Shown: positions 16,757 through 31,140, numbered from the stretch's first letter. The stretch: 64,000 bases of DNA from Pseudomonas sp. gcc21 (GCF_012844345.1 NZ_CP051625.1:1178001-1242000), one strand, 5' to 3'. Notes: a model not told the origin generated them from the letters alone. Numbers and translations: made by a program.

Positions 16757-17038
16757 TCAGCAACAGCGGAAATGATCCAGCGGGGAATGTTCCATACCCT
16801 GGCGCTTGTGCCAGTCGTGGAAGCGCTCGAGCAACAGTGGCTGCAGCTCGAGCGTGTAATAAGCCGCGGGATTGGGCACGCCCATCATCTCGGCAAACAC
16901 CAGCAGCATGAAAAGATCATCTTCATCACGCCGGGCGCGGGCGATCGCGCCGCGATAACGGGTGCTGTACATCTCTTCAAGAAAAAAGCGCGCCTGGCCT
17001 AACCAGGCACGCCATTCGGAGGGTGTCTTGTCAGACAT
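16757..17038 (-). CDS. Small protein with C-terminal Cys-Cys (cory-CC-star type)
   Basis: 93 residues from ATG 17038, which overlaps the cstA stop as ATGA. Mostly helical; WRAWLGQARFFLEEMYSTRYRG and FMLLVFAEMMGVPNPAAYY are conserved-looking, and the chain ends HFRCC at the stop codon. I recall a family named cory-CC-star with this ending and this context, but could not check it. The terminal cysteine pair beside an ArsA-type ATPase suggests metal binding or a redox or lipid-attachment handle. The family is otherwise without known function. Confidence 0.8.
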   Translation of the reverse strand: MSDKTPSEWRAWLGQARFFLEEMYSTRYRGAIARARRDEDDLFMLLVFAEMMGVPNPAAYYTLELQPLLLERFHDWHKRQGMEHSPLDHFRCC

Positions 17039-18711
17039 CAGCTTTCCGATGCCGCCAGGGCACGGTGACGTTTCAACGCAGCGGCGCATTCCAGTGCCAC
17101 CAGAATCGCAGCGACCAGCACAACGATATCCAGACCGAGCAGGAACCAGTTGCCCGTTTCATAGAAGGTGCGCAGCTGGAACAGCAGCGCGACTACGGTC
17201 ATCACCAGCAGGAAGCACAGCGGCGCCAGGGTGAACCACATGGGGCGACGCAGATGCACCAGCATGACAGTGATCACCAGTAGAGTCAGACCGGCCAGCA
17301 GCTGGTTGGTGGTGCCGAACAGCGGCCAGATGATCATCCCGCCGGAACCATCCGCCCCGCCTGCACCGAATGCAAGCAACAGACAGGTGCCCACGGCCAG
17401 CAAGGTGGCCGGCAGCGGCTTGGTCATCCACTCCTGCTTATAGATCTCGCCCCACTCCTGGAAGATGTAGCGCTGCAGGCGCAGGCCGGTATCCATCGTA
17501 GTGCCGGCAAACAGGGCTGCCATTACCGTCAGCAGCGTAGCCGCCGTCACCTCTGGAACGCCCAATCCGTTATGGATGATGAACGCGCCACCTTCAACAA
17601 AGGCCTTTACGCCGCCCTGGCCGAAGGCGCTGTACATCGCCTGCCAGTCAGCGAGGCTGGCAAAACCAGCGGAAGCGACCAGGATTGCCGCAAGTGCCAA
17701 CCCGCCCTCGCCTATAGCGCCGAAATACCCGACAAATCGTGCATCAGGCTCGCGGTTAAGCTGCTTCGAGGTGGTACCTGACGACACCAGACCATGGAAA
17801 CCGGAGATCGCGCCGCAAGCGATGGTGACAAACAACAGCGGCACCATGGAGGGCGTACCGGCCGGCACGTCGATATTCAGCATCGGCGCGATCATGGTTG
17901 GGTTGAGCAGCACAATCGCGCCGTACAGCACAATCAGCCCAACGAACAACTGCAGTCCGTTGATGTAATCCCGCGGCTGCAACAACACCCACACCGGCAG
18001 AACAGACGCGATGGCCGCGTACAGGAACAACAGCAGTATCCACATGGCGTTGCCGGACATGCCAGCCACCTCGGCGGGCATCTGCAGCGGCACCGACGGC
18101 CCAACCCAGATCATTGCATAGAGCGCAACGACGCCCAGTACCGAGACCACGGGCAGTGACAGAATCCGGCGGTAAATCAGCTGGCCGATGATCAGCGCGA
18201 CAATGATCGCGCCCCATACCGGCACCACCGCCGTCGGGAAGCTCATCATCAGGTTTGCAATCACCACGGCAAACACTGCGTTGACCATCAGCAGCACAAG
18301 GAAGATGACAATCATGAAGATGCTGCGTGCGCGCTTGCCGACTACATCACCGGTCAGCGAGCCAACCGACCGTGCCTTGTTGCGCACGCTCGCCCAGATG
18401 GCACCGGTATCGTGCACCCCGGCAAAGAAGATGGTACCGAATACGACCCAGGCAAACGCCGGTGCCCAGCCCCAGATCACCGCAATGGCTGGCCCGACAA
18501 TGGGTGCTGCGCCCGCAACGGAAGTGAAATGATGCCCCCAGAGAACGAATTTATTGGTCGGAACGAAATCAATCCCGTCCTCGAATTCATTGGCGGGGGT
18601 TCGGTAATCCGGATCCAGACGGTAGATTTTCTCAGCAATGAATTTGGAGTAAATGAAATACCCCAGGGCCATAAGAACCAGGCCGATCGCCAGCAGAATC
18701 GCGGCACTCAT
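17038..18711 (-). CDS. cstA: Carbon starvation protein A (CstA family)
   Basis: 557 residues with about 16 hydrophobic segments. Signature blocks: HFTSVAGAAPIVGPAIA, FFAGVHDTGAIW, FHGLVSSGTTSKQL, WPLFGTTNQLLAGL. E. coli CstA and BtsT take up peptides or pyruvate; this protein is about 140 residues shorter than E. coli CstA and belongs to the shorter group that travels with an ArsA-type ATPase. First gene of the cstA / CC-tail / ArsA operon. Substrate here is inferred only. Upstream (18712-18904) the sequence holds an AT-rich patch but no clear promoter I would commit to. Confidence 0.92.
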   Translation of the reverse strand: MSAAILLAIGLVLMALGYFIYSKFIAEKIYRLDPDYRTPANEFEDGIDFVPTNKFVLWGHHFTSVAGAAPIVGPAIAVIWGWAPAFAWVVFGTIFFAGVHDTGAIWASVRNKARSVGSLTGDVVGKRARSIFMIVIFLVLLMVNAVFAVVIANLMMSFPTAVVPVWGAIIVALIIGQLIYRRILSLPVVSVLGVVALYAMIWVGPSVPLQMPAEVAGMSGNAMWILLLFLYAAIASVLPVWVLLQPRDYINGLQLFVGLIVLYGAIVLLNPTMIAPMLNIDVPAGTPSMVPLLFVTIACGAISGFHGLVSSGTTSKQLNREPDARFVGYFGAIGEGGLALAAILVASAGFASLADWQAMYSAFGQGGVKAFVEGGAFIIHNGLGVPEVTAATLLTVMAALFAGTTMDTGLRLQRYIFQEWGEIYKQEWMTKPLPATLLAVGTCLLLAFGAGGADGSGGMIIWPLFGTTNQLLAGLTLLVITVMLVHLRRPMWFTLAPLCFLLVMTVVALLFQLRTFYETGNWFLLGLDIVVLVAAILVALECAAALKRHRALAASES

Positions 18712-18904
18712 GTAGTGCTCCTTAATTATTGTTAGAGGATGTCTGAACTATCACACCGCAGGGCAAACGGCGGCGTGATGTTTCAGATGCTTCCTTAGCA
18801 TCAGCTCAAGCAGATTTCGGGCGGACCCGAAACCTGTTTAATATAGTCATATAGTCATTATTCAGCCATCAGCCCAGCCCAAAAAAGCAACATGGGCAAG
18901 ACAG

Positions 18905-19423
18905 CTAATCGTGCTCGACGTAAATCAGTTCATCAGTAGCGAACCCCAACTCGGCAGCGCGGGCCTCAAAGGCTTCAATCTGCTCGTCACTGACCTGCGG
19001 TTCGCGCGCCAGTAACCACAAGTAGTCAGTATTGTTGCCGGCTACCCATGCGTGCTGATAATCCTCGTCGAGCCCAAAAATTGCATAGGAGCTGTAGAAC
19101 GGACCGAAGAAAGAGACCTTGAGGTGACCGATATCCTCTGAATAGACGAAGTAACCTTTGCCTTCTGCTTCGCTCCACTCCCTCTTCTCCTTCGAATAAC
19201 CGCGGTTCAAGACGCGAATACCGCCGTCTTCACGCAGGCTGTACTCAGCCGTAACCTTGCTCAGCCCGCGTTCAAAAGAATGATCCAGGCGGGCAATTTC
19301 GTACCAGGTCCCCAGATAGCGATCGAGCTCGAAATCACTCACCGGCTCGACTTTATCTGGCAGGCTGACACAGCCAACCAGCATTGAAACGCCCAGTGCG
19401 GCCAATCCGTTACGACACATCAT
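18905..19423 (-). CDS. blc: Bacterial lipocalin (Blc)
   Basis: 172 residues. Lipobox VGC near residue 18, then the lipocalin signature LDRYLGTWYEIARLDHSFERGL and the eight-strand beta-barrel pattern, including YLWLLAREPQVSDE near the end. Blc is an outer-membrane lipoprotein that binds lysophospholipids or fatty acids. It starts inside the last codons of the upstream amidotransferase gene (14-base overlap), so the two are co-transcribed. Confidence 0.93.
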   Translation of the reverse strand: MMCRNGLAALGVSMLVGCVSLPDKVEPVSDFELDRYLGTWYEIARLDHSFERGLSKVTAEYSLREDGGIRVLNRGYSKEKREWSEAEGKGYFVYSEDIGHLKVSFFGPFYSSYAIFGLDEDYQHAWVAGNNTDYLWLLAREPQVSDEQIEAFEARAAELGFATDELIYVEHD

Positions 19424-20123
19424 TGTTGTGATCCTCTCTGTGTAGGAAATCCAATATTCGAGTCATCACTGACTGTGTCGCTTCCAGTTGTTCTGCCGAC
19501 ACCGAGCTGATCTGCGCAGCGCTCTGAATAAAGGCACCTTCTTCTGCCAGCGCTTGGGCATCCGCTTCGACAAACGCATTGACCAGTTCAGCAGTCGCTT
19601 CAAGGTGAAACTGCAAACCTATTACCCTATCCCCAAACTGAAACGCCTGGTTCTCGCACACACTGCTTCGGGCCAGTCGGACGGCCCCTGCAGGCAAATC
19701 GAAAGTCTCGCCGTGCCAATGCAGTACACAGAGTTCGTCTGGCAAGTGGAAACAGGCAGGATCATCAGGCCGGATGCCCTGTACCGGGAACCAGCCAATC
19801 TCAGGCTCGCTGGCGCGAAAGATCCGGGAGCCCAGTACGTCTGCGATAAGTTGTGCCCCGAGACAAACGCCGAGAACGGGAATCCCCGCCTCGATAACCT
19901 CGCGGATAAACTGCTTCTCAGAGACCAACCAGGGATAATCGGCTTCGTCGTTCACACTCATGGGGCCGCCCATGATGATCAGCAGATCCAGCTCACTCAC
20001 CTTCGGCAGCAGGTCCTGCGAATACATATGAGTGGATGTAATGCCATAGCCCTTGCGCTGTAGCCAGGTCTCGATCGAGCCTGGCCCTTCAAAATCTGCA
20101 TGTTGCAGGTAGTGTGCGCGCAT
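19410..20123 (-). CDS. Class I glutamine amidotransferase-like protein
   Basis: 237 residues from ATG 20123 (AGGGA seven bases before); a GTG six codons earlier lacks a site. It has the GATase1 fold of GMP-synthase type: IIMGGPMSVND near 48, the nucleophile C87 in VLGVCLGAQLIA, and GLQFHLEAT with the catalytic histidine near 178. Stand-alone members of this group often act as glutamine hydrolases for biosynthetic partners or as gamma-glutamyl hydrolases; no synthetase partner is adjacent. Co-transcribed with blc. Confidence 0.88.
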   Translation of the reverse strand: MRAHYLQHADFEGPGSIETWLQRKGYGITSTHMYSQDLLPKVSELDLLIIMGGPMSVNDEADYPWLVSEKQFIREVIEAGIPVLGVCLGAQLIADVLGSRIFRASEPEIGWFPVQGIRPDDPACFHLPDELCVLHWHGETFDLPAGAVRLARSSVCENQAFQFGDRVIGLQFHLEATAELVNAFVEADAQALAEEGAFIQSAAQISSVSAEQLEATQSVMTRILDFLHREDHNNDVS

Positions 20124-20194
20124 GGAGCATCCCTGTGTCACGGTTGTGTAACGCTAGGCACCAGCATAGTTGCTCAGGCTGATGGCAGCTATTT

Positions 20195-21259
20195 TCAAAG
20201 CCAGTGCCGCTTGCGGAAGAACACCACCAATACCAGCACCAGCGAGAGCATGAGTCCTAATACAGCTGGATACCCGTAGACCCATTCAAGTTCCGGCATG
20301 ACGTCAAAATTCATCCCGTAGACCCCTGCGATAAAGGTCAGAGGCATGAATAAAGTGGCGAAGATGGTCAGGACCTTCATCACTTCGTTCATACGGTTGC
20401 TGACGCTGGACAAGTACAGATCAAGCATGCCGATCAGTAGCTCCCGCAGCGTGTCGACCGTATCGATGACATGCACCGCATGATCGTACACGTCTCGCAG
20501 AAAGAGCTTGGTTTCGGCGTTGATCAGGGGGCTTTCATCCCGTGAAAGGCGCGACAGGACTTCCCGCAGAGGCCAGATTGATTTGCGTAGAAGCAGCATT
20601 TCACGCTTGAAGTGGTGAATCCTGGCGAGAGTCGCCGGGGTCGGATTATCAATCAGCTCGTCTTCCAGCGCTTCGATCTGGTCGCCGAGATGCTCCAGCA
20701 ACACAAAGTAGTGATCCACCACCGCATCCAGCAACGCATAGGCCAGATAATCAGCGCGCATAAAACGGATGCGTCGACCCGTGCGGAGCCGCTCTCGCAC
20801 CGCATCGAAGACGTCGCCCGGGTGCTCCTGCAGCGAAATCACATAGCCATCGCCCAGCACCAGGCTGAGCTGTTCGGAATGGATCTGTTGGCGTTCGGTA
20901 TCGAATCGCAGCATTCGCAGCACGATGTAGAGATAACCATCGTAGTCCTCGACCTTCGGACGCTGGTCGGTGTTGAGGATGTCCTCAAGCACCAGAGGAT
21001 GCAGCGCGAAAGTCTGGCCGATCGCATCGATGAGTTCCGGCTGGTTCACGCCATCGACGTTTAGCCAGGAGACGCGGTCGCCATCCTTGTACTGGCTCAG
21101 CTCCCCAAGGTCGGTGAGGGTGTCGTCGGTCAAATGCTCCTGATCATAATCGATCACCCTGATCGGCGTCGCACCGTTATACGCTCTACCGATGTGCACC
21201 AACGTGCCTGGCGCCGCCCCTACCTTACGGCCACGCTTGACCACGATTTTGCGAGCCAT
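20195..21259 (-). CDS. corA: Magnesium/cobalt transporter CorA
   Basis: 354 residues. A cytoplasmic N-terminal domain is followed by two C-terminal membrane helices with the invariant GMN motif (315-317, in GVYGMNFDVMPEL) in the loop between them. The chain ends in the basic tail FFRKRHWL. It forms a pentameric Mg2+ channel of the inner membrane. The N-terminus begins with a basic stretch (MARKIVVKRGRKVG) that is not typical but has no better start inside the frame. Confidence 0.95.
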   Translation of the reverse strand: MARKIVVKRGRKVGAAPGTLVHIGRAYNGATPIRVIDYDQEHLTDDTLTDLGELSQYKDGDRVSWLNVDGVNQPELIDAIGQTFALHPLVLEDILNTDQRPKVEDYDGYLYIVLRMLRFDTERQQIHSEQLSLVLGDGYVISLQEHPGDVFDAVRERLRTGRRIRFMRADYLAYALLDAVVDHYFVLLEHLGDQIEALEDELIDNPTPATLARIHHFKREMLLLRKSIWPLREVLSRLSRDESPLINAETKLFLRDVYDHAVHVIDTVDTLRELLIGMLDLYLSSVSNRMNEVMKVLTIFATLFMPLTFIAGVYGMNFDVMPELEWVYGYPAVLGLMLSLVLVLVVFFRKRHWL

Positions 21260-21293
21260 GTCCTCTCCTTTGGAATTGAAACGGCGACGCCCT

Positions 21294-22706
21294 CTAGAGC
21301 ACGCCCTGCGCTTGCCCCTTTTCGCCTGGCTCGAACCACTTCAGACGCTCATGCAGGCTTACCACCTCGCCAACGATCAGCAAGGTCGGCGGGCGAATCT
21401 CGGTGTTGCGCACCAGCTCCGGCATGGTCGCCAGCGTACCGATCAACACTTTCTGGTTGATCGTGGTGCCCTGCTGAATCAGCGCCATCGGCGTCTCACC
21501 GCCTCGACCATGCTCAATCAGCCGCGCGCAAATCTCCGGCAGCCCTACCAGGCCCATATAGAACACTAGGGTCTGACCAGGCGCGACAAGATCGGCCCAC
21601 GGCAGGTTGGTCGAACCATCCTTCAAATGGCCGGTTATAAAGCGTACCGACTGGGCAAAATCCCGGTGCGTCAGCGGAATACCGGCGTAGGTCGAACAGC
21701 CACTGGCTGCGGTAATGCCGGGTACCACCTGAAACGGAACGGCGTTGGCCGTCAGCTCCTGAATCTCTTCACCGCCTCGCCCGAAAATAAAGGGATCGCC
21801 GCCCTTTAGGCGCAGCACCCGCTTGCCCTCCTTCGCCAGACGCACCAGCAGCTGGTTGATCTGCTCCTGGGGCACTGCGTGGTTGGCGCGCGCCTTGCCG
21901 ACGTAAATGCGTTCCGCATCACGCCGGCACAAATCGATAATCGCGTCGGGTACCAGGCGATCATGCAGCACCACATCGGCCTGTTGCATCAGCCGCAGCG
22001 CGCGAAAGGTTAGCAGATCCGGATCTCCCGGCCCTGCACCGACCAGATACACCTCCCCGGTATAGCGTTGGCCGGCCTGATCGCCGAGCTGACGCTCGAG
22101 AAGCGCTTCAGCCGCCTGATCCTGGCCGGCGAAAATCCGTTCGGCTACATCGCCCTGGAACACGTTTTCCCAGAACACCCGGCGCTGATTGATCTGCGGG
22201 AACGTCTCTTTAACGCGACTGCGAAAGCGTTTGGCGAGCTGCGCCAGCTTGCCGTAACTGTGTGGAAAAAGCGTCTCGATGCGCGCCCGCGTCAGCCGCG
22301 ACAATACCGGCGCATGGCTGCCGCTGGAGATTGCGATCATCAGCGGCGAACGGTCGACAATGGCCGGAAAAATAACGCTGCAGAGTTCCGGTGCATCCAC
22401 CACGTTGACCGGCAGATTCATTGCCTGGGCCTCTGCGGACACCTGCGCGTTGAGCGAACCGTCGTCTGTCGCCGCGATCACCAGTTGTGCACCCTCAAGG
22501 TCGGCCTGCTGATAGGTGCGCTCGGACCATTCGCCGCCAGACCGATCGACTAGCTCTTTTAACGTTGGCTCAACGCGTGAGGCGATCACGCGCAACACAG
22601 CGCCGGCTTCGCACAGAAGCCGCGATTTGCGCAGAGCTATTTCGCCGCCGCCGACCACAAGCACCAGACGTCCTTGCAGGTTGTGAAACAGGGGTAGGTA
22701 GTCCAT
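21294..22706 (-). CDS. cysG: Siroheme synthase CysG
   Basis: 470 residues, full-length fusion. N-terminal precorrin-2 dehydrogenase/ferrochelatase: [18 protein letters not shown] (NAD-binding) at about 14-31. C-terminal uroporphyrinogen-III methyltransferase from about residue 215: [23 protein letters not shown]-like [28 protein letters not shown], and [22 protein letters not shown]. Makes siroheme for sulfite and nitrite reductases. It heads the conserved order cysG-serS-crcB-rarA-lolA-ftsK on the minus strand, where cysG is the most downstream gene. Confidence 0.96.
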   Translation of the reverse strand: MDYLPLFHNLQGRLVLVVGGGEIALRKSRLLCEAGAVLRVIASRVEPTLKELVDRSGGEWSERTYQQADLEGAQLVIAATDDGSLNAQVSAEAQAMNLPVNVVDAPELCSVIFPAIVDRSPLMIAISSGSHAPVLSRLTRARIETLFPHSYGKLAQLAKRFRSRVKETFPQINQRRVFWENVFQGDVAERIFAGQDQAAEALLERQLGDQAGQRYTGEVYLVGAGPGDPDLLTFRALRLMQQADVVLHDRLVPDAIIDLCRRDAERIYVGKARANHAVPQEQINQLLVRLAKEGKRVLRLKGGDPFIFGRGGEEIQELTANAVPFQVVPGITAASGCSTYAGIPLTHRDFAQSVRFITGHLKDGSTNLPWADLVAPGQTLVFYMGLVGLPEICARLIEHGRGGETPMALIQQGTTINQKVLIGTLATMPELVRNTEIRPPTLLIVGEVVSLHERLKWFEPGEKGQAQGVL

Positions 22707-22821
22707 GGAAACCTCTGGGTTAGTGATGAGGGCACGCGGGTTGGCTGGCGGAATGCCCGCACTTCATAACAGCGCCCTCGCCTCGCAGCGGATGTTTCGT
22801 CCGACTGCTAGGCACCTTGGC

Positions 22822-24108
<1,287 letters not shown>

Positions 24109-24144
24109 TCATCACTTATTGGTTTTGGGTGGCAGCCTGGCGCG

Positions 24145-24516
24145 TCAGCGGGTCAGCGACAGGCCGGCCCAGGTGGCGATCAGACAGATGCACACGCTGA
24201 GCAGGATGTATGAGAGAGCCGTCAGGCCCTCACCGTTCTCGAACAACCGCAGGGTATCCAGCGAGAACGTGGAAAACGTGGTGAACGCACCGAGGAAGCC
24301 GACAAACAGCCCTTGGCGCAATAGCGGCGAAAATTCCGGCCGGTGCAGCCACAGGCCGTAGAGTATACCGATGATCAGGCAGCCGATCAGGTTAACGGCG
24401 AAGGTGGCAAGCGGAAAGGATCGCGACCAGTAGGCGGCAATCCATTGCGCCAGTCCAAATCGCGCCAACGCGCCCAGTGAGCCGCCCAGTGCGATCACTG
24501 CGATAGTCCTTATCAC
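24145..24516 (-). CDS. crcB: Fluoride ion channel CrcB (Fluc)
   Basis: 123 residues, four transmembrane helices, usual length. Conserved [12 protein letters not shown] at the start and [16 protein letters not shown] with the phenylalanines of the fluoride pore. It acts as a dual-topology dimer exporting F-. It overlaps the rarA stop by four bases. No fluoride riboswitch was recognised, in line with its place inside an operon. Confidence 0.95.
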   Translation of the reverse strand: MIRTIAVIALGGSLGALARFGLAQWIAAYWSRSFPLATFAVNLIGCLIIGILYGLWLHRPEFSPLLRQGLFVGFLGAFTTFSTFSLDTLRLFENGEGLTALSYILLSVCICLIATWAGLSLTR

Positions 24517-25859
24517 CGATCGGTTCTCCGTTTGACCGTGCTCTGCTCATCCAGCTGACGCAGGTGATCCAGCTTCTGGGATATCTTGGATTCGAGACCG
24601 CGATTGACAGGATGATAGTACTGGCGCGGCTCGAGCTCGTCCGGAAAGTAATCCTCACCGGCGGCATAGGCACCCGGCTCGTCATGAGCGTAACGATAGC
24701 CCTGACTGTAACCCAGCTCTTTCATCATTTTCGTAGGCGCGTTGCGAAGGTGAAGCGGCGGCTCATGCGAAGGCTGGCTGGCAACATCCTTCATCGCGGC
24801 GTTGTAGGCCTTGTAGACCGCGTTGCTCTTCGGCGCGCAGGCGAGATAGACAATGGCCTGGGCGACGGCCAGCTCACCCTCCGGGCTGCCCAGGCGTTCC
24901 TGGACGTTCCAGGCATTCAGGCACAACTCAAGGGCGCGCGGGTCGGCATTGCCCACCTCTTCGCTGGCCATGCGCACGACGCGCCGGGCGATATAAAGCG
25001 GATCACAGCCGCCATCGATCATCCGCGCGAACCAGTACAACGAGGCATCAGGATTGGAGCCGCGCACTGATTTGTGCAGTGCGGAGATCTGGTCGTAGAA
25101 GGCCTCACCGCCTTTGTCGAAGCGCCGGCGCGTGTCGTTGAGCAGGTCACTGACCAGAGTGGTTTCGATAGTGCCGCCGTCCGGCACCAGATCGGCAGCA
25201 ATTTCCAGCAGGTTCAACAGCCGGCGCGCATCGCCGTCTGCGGCGCCGAGCAGTATCGTGCGCGCCTCATCGCTGATGGCCAGCCGGTGCTCGCCCAGCC
25301 CACGCGCGTCACTCAGCGCGCGGTTGAGCAGATCGCTCAATGCCTCATCGTCCAGCGACTTCAGCACATATACCCGTGCCCGCGAGAGCAAGGCGTTGTT
25401 CAGCTCGAAGGACGGGTTCTCCGTCGTTGCTCCAATGAACAACAGCGTGCCGTCTTCCACGTATGGCAGAAAGGCGTCCTGCTGGGATTTGTTGAAGCGG
25501 TGAACCTCATCGACAAAAAGGATAGTTTGCCGGCCGTTCTGAGCGGCCTGCTGCCGGGCAGTTTCGACCGCCTGGCGAATATCCTTCACCCCGGCAAGGA
25601 CCGCCGAGATCGTTACGAAATGGGCATCAGTCAGCGTGGCGAGCAGCTTGGCCAATGTCGTTTTACCGACACCCGGGGGGCCCCAGAAGATCATCGAGTG
25701 CAGCGCGCCCTGCTCCAGCGCGACCCGCAAGGGGCGCCCGGGACCGAGCAAGTGGGACTGACCGGCATACTCATCCAGACTGGCCGGACGCATGCGCGCG
25801 GCCAGTGGCTGGTTGGGTGCCGGATCGTCGAACAGCCCCTTGCTATTCACTGATGACAT
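24513..25859 (-). CDS. rarA: Replication-associated recombination protein RarA (MgsA)
   Basis: 448 residues. AAA+ domain with Walker [16 protein letters not shown] (about 60-74) and Walker [25 protein letters not shown], then the MgsA C-terminal domain ([19 protein letters not shown] and an EYP-like tail). It acts at stalled replication forks together with clamp loader and SSB. Overlaps lolA upstream by 17 bases and crcB downstream by 4 bases. Confidence 0.95.
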   Translation of the reverse strand: MSSVNSKGLFDDPAPNQPLAARMRPASLDEYAGQSHLLGPGRPLRVALEQGALHSMIFWGPPGVGKTTLAKLLATLTDAHFVTISAVLAGVKDIRQAVETARQQAAQNGRQTILFVDEVHRFNKSQQDAFLPYVEDGTLLFIGATTENPSFELNNALLSRARVYVLKSLDDEALSDLLNRALSDARGLGEHRLAISDEARTILLGAADGDARRLLNLLEIAADLVPDGGTIETTLVSDLLNDTRRRFDKGGEAFYDQISALHKSVRGSNPDASLYWFARMIDGGCDPLYIARRVVRMASEEVGNADPRALELCLNAWNVQERLGSPEGELAVAQAIVYLACAPKSNAVYKAYNAAMKDVASQPSHEPPLHLRNAPTKMMKELGYSQGYRYAHDEPGAYAAGEDYFPDELEPRQYYHPVNRGLESKISQKLDHLRQLDEQSTVKRRTDR

Positions 25860-26481
25860 CGACTCCTTCAGGGATTTCGAATGTGAATCGGCTATCGGGC
25901 AGCGACGGGTTCAGTACCACGTTCTGAAACAGAATATTGGTGCGCTGACCGACCGGATCGCTCATCTGCATGTCGTTCAGTACACCGTCTCGGAAGGATA
26001 GCCGCAGGTTGTCGAACATCGACTCGTTGTCCTTTGGCTCAAGCACGAAATCCTCAACGGTGCCGCCCTGATTCCAGCTGATGGTAAAACTCTTTTCAAT
26101 GGTACTGACATCCCCCGAGAGCAGCAGCGCCGGCGTATGTGACATGCGCTGATCCAGTTGCTGGATGGTGACCTGTTCGAGGTCCGGGTCGTATAGCCAT
26201 ATTTTCGTGCCGTCCGAGACCAGTTCCTGCTCCAGCGGCGGATTGGTGTGCCAGCGGAACATGCCGGGGCGTTTGACCTCCAGCGTACCCTGAGTTTCTT
26301 GCATGCTGGCGCCGTTGGAGCTGAGCGTCATCTGCGAGAAGTCCGCGGTAATGGTCTGTGCGGCGGACAACAGTTCATTGAGCCGTTCCGCCGCCTGCTC
26401 CTGTCCCTGAGCCGCGGCCGTGAACGGCAGACTGACGAGACACAGCGCAGACAAGGTCGAGCGCAACAGGTTTTTCATCAT
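25843..26481 (-). CDS. lolA: Outer-membrane lipoprotein carrier LolA
   Basis: 212 residues with a signal peptide (to about AAA|QGQEQ). The mature half-barrel shows [31 protein letters not shown] and [19 protein letters not shown], the typical LolA strands. LolA carries lipoproteins across the periplasm from LolCDE to LolB. It lies 20 bases downstream of ftsK and overlaps rarA, so the three are co-transcribed. Confidence 0.95.
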   Translation of the reverse strand: MMKNLLRSTLSALCLVSLPFTAAAQGQEQAAERLNELLSAAQTITADFSQMTLSSNGASMQETQGTLEVKRPGMFRWHTNPPLEQELVSDGTKIWLYDPDLEQVTIQQLDQRMSHTPALLLSGDVSTIEKSFTISWNQGGTVEDFVLEPKDNESMFDNLRLSFRDGVLNDMQMSDPVGQRTNILFQNVVLNPSLPDSRFTFEIPEGVDVISE

Positions 26482-26501
26482 GATATGGACAATTCTCCGC
26501 G

Positions 26502-28928
<2,427 letters not shown>

Positions 28929-29136
28929 TGTTCAGGGCGCTATTGTACGGCCTACCGCGGCTGAATTCACAACCGCCGGCGGTCGGAGGCAGGCTTGCCT
29001 GCGTTTTGCGTAATCGAGTAAACCTCGTTCGCACATTTGCGCTTGATACGCTCTAAGCACTATCTTTAATTGAGACAATAACTTATATCATCTTGCTGAT
29101 GAAAGGTCTTATGTATCAACGAGTCGGTGAGACGCC

Positions 29137-29826
29137 ATGAGTCAAATTAGCTGGCTTAGCCCCAACAGCCTGGACTTTCCCTCTGCAGAGCACGCACTGG
29201 CAGACCCGAACGGGTTGCTGGCGGTAGGTGGCGACCTCTCCCCCGCCCGCCTCGAACGCGCTTATCGGCTGGGAATATTTCCCTGGTATCAGGAAGGCCA
29301 ACCTCTGCTGTGGTGGAGCCCGGACCCACGAACCATACTACGCCCCGAAAAGCTGCACGTTTCGCGCAGCATGCGTAAATTTCTTCGGCAAACGCAATTC
29401 ACGGTCACACTGGACCAGAATTTTCCGGCAGTCATGGCGGCGTGTGCGGAACCCAGGGACTACACTGATTCAACCTGGATCACAGCCGATATGCAGGCAG
29501 CGTATTGTGAACTGCATAAACGCGGCATCGCCCATTCCGTGGAAGTATGGGACGACGAGCAGCTAATCGGCGGCTTATATGGCGTTGCGCTGGGCAAGGT
29601 GTTTTTCGGCGAATCCATGTTCAGTCGCCGGACAAACGCCTCCAAGACCGGCTTCATTTACCTTGTCGAGCGGCTGGGCGATTGCGGCTTTGAGCTCATC
29701 GACTGCCAGATGCCAACCGACCACCTGTTCAGCTTTGGCGCGGAAAGCATTCGTCGACGCGAATTCAGATCGCTGCTCATGCGGCTCTGTGCTGACGGCA
29801 CGCCCGACTGCTGGCGGTTTTTTTGA
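29137..29826 (+). CDS. aat: Leucyl/phenylalanyl-tRNA--protein transferase
   Basis: 229 residues, full length. [28 protein letters not shown] and [10 protein letters not shown] are family signatures; [21 protein letters not shown] and [12 protein letters not shown] are the GNAT-like core. It adds Leu or Phe to proteins with N-terminal Arg or Lys for ClpS/ClpAP degradation. With ate downstream it forms the N-degron cluster. The 208 bases before it, back to ftsK, hold no gene. Confidence 0.96.
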   Translation: MSQISWLSPNSLDFPSAEHALADPNGLLAVGGDLSPARLERAYRLGIFPWYQEGQPLLWWSPDPRTILRPEKLHVSRSMRKFLRQTQFTVTLDQNFPAVMAACAEPRDYTDSTWITADMQAAYCELHKRGIAHSVEVWDDEQLIGGLYGVALGKVFFGESMFSRRTNASKTGFIYLVERLGDCGFELIDCQMPTDHLFSFGAESIRRREFRSLLMRLCADGTPDCWRFF

Positions 29827-29880
29827 TGGGGCTGAATTACCGACCTATACTCCTGAGAAAAGCGTATCGAAGCTACGACC

Positions 29881-30588
29881 ATGACTGATCTGTCACATCT
29901 CAAATTCTACGCAACACAGCCCCACGCCTGCAGTTATCTGCCGGAGGAGCAGGCTACGACGCTATTTCTGGACCCACAGAAGCCCATCGATACAGTGACA
30001 TACAGTCGACTATCCGAGCTGGGCTTCAGGCGCAGTGGAGATCACCTGTACCGGCCCCATTGCCGGGCGTGTTCTGCCTGTATCGCCGCCCGCCTCCCGG
30101 TTGATGCGTTTTCCCCCAGCTCGGCACAGAAACGAATTCTGAAGCGCAATCGTGATCTGGTAGTCACCGGAACCATCCCGGAGACAACCGAAGAAATCTA
30201 TTCGTTGTACGCGCGCTACATCGAAGCCCGCCACGCCGATGGCGACATGTATCCACCCAGCCGCGAACAGTTCGCCTCGTTTCTGGTGCGCAAATGGCCT
30301 TTCAGTATTTTCTATGAGTTCCGCCTGAACGGAAAACTCCTGGCAGTAGCCGTTACCGACCAGATGATCAACGGACTGTCCGCGGTTTATACGTTCTACG
30401 ATCCGGACGAGCACCGACGGAGCCTGGGGCGTTATGCGATTCTCTGGCAGATCGAAGAAGCCCGCCGATGCAACCTGCACGCCGTATACCTTGGATACTG
30501 GATCAAGAACTGCAAGAAAATGAACTACAAAACCGAATACCGCCCGATCGAGATGCTGGTCAATCAGCGCTGGATTGTTGTCAACTAG
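29881..30588 (+). CDS. bpt: Aspartate/glutamate leucyltransferase (Bpt/Ate1 type)
   Basis: 235 residues. Starts with [14 protein letters not shown] and the N-terminal CxxC-like cluster [16 protein letters not shown]; the GNAT-like C-terminal part has [29 protein letters not shown] and [20 protein letters not shown]. It transfers Leu to N-terminal Asp or Glu, feeding the ClpS route. Placed 54 bases after aat. Confidence 0.95.
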   Translation: MTDLSHLKFYATQPHACSYLPEEQATTLFLDPQKPIDTVTYSRLSELGFRRSGDHLYRPHCRACSACIAARLPVDAFSPSSAQKRILKRNRDLVVTGTIPETTEEIYSLYARYIEARHADGDMYPPSREQFASFLVRKWPFSIFYEFRLNGKLLAVAVTDQMINGLSAVYTFYDPDEHRRSLGRYAILWQIEEARRCNLHAVYLGYWIKNCKKMNYKTEYRPIEMLVNQRWIVVN

Positions 30589-30806
30589 TGCTGCCACGGG
30601 TTCGCTGACCCCGCCGTAGCAACCCCCTCTGACAAGCCACGCGCATTTTTTCCAAGGCAGTTGCGAACCGAAGCCGCGAGCCCCCGTCATATATTTGGGC
30701 GCCAAACTTGGCTGCCAGGCTGTTTTAGGGCACAATTGCTCACCTTTTTTGCGGGCATGATTTCAATGACTCGCTTAATGAACCGAAATTGAGAGGCCTT
30801 TGCTTA

Positions 30807-31025
30807 ATGGCGAAAGAAGACAGTATTGAAATGGAAGGCACCATCATCGACACCCTGCCTAACACCATGTTCCGCGTCGAACTGGAAAACGGCCACGTCG
30901 TGACTGCCCATATTTCAGGCAAGATGCGCAAGAACTACATCCGCATCCTGACCGGCGACAAGGTTCGAGTTGAATTGACACCGTACGACCTGACCAAGGG
31001 CCGCATTACCTACCGCGCTCGCTAA
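30807..31025 (+). CDS. infA: Translation initiation factor IF-1
   Basis: 72 residues from ATG 30807, giving [19 protein letters not shown], the standard IF-1 N-terminus; the frame upstream adds only six unrelated codons. One OB-fold; [19 protein letters not shown] is conserved. Ends TYRAR. In P. aeruginosa clpA follows; here a hairpin and a MITE-like insertion follow. Confidence 0.98.
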   Translation: MAKEDSIEMEGTIIDTLPNTMFRVELENGHVVTAHISGKMRKNYIRILTGDKVRVELTPYDLTKGRITYRAR

Positions 31026-31052
31026 TACCGAGCCGACCCGCCAATACCCACG

Positions 31053-31105
31053 ACAACGCCAACTCCTTCGATCGCTCCATCCGATGGTACTTCGGATGGC
31101 GTTGT
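31053..31105 (+). terminator. Nested hairpin after infA
   Basis: CCATCCGA (31077-31084) pairs with TCGGATGG (31092-31099) around a seven-base loop, and ACAACGCC (31053-31060) can pair with GGCGTTGT (31098-31105). No T-run follows, so it could protect the infA 3' end instead of terminating. Confidence 0.4.
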
Positions 31106-31140
31106 TGCGTGGCTGAACGATGCTCCCGGCACACAGTCTT

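Noticed and set aside
15869..17002. A 377-residue plus-strand open frame
   Set aside because: It is antisense to the ArsA-type and CC-tail genes, which have clear motifs and gene overlaps; its sequence matches nothing and comes from high GC.
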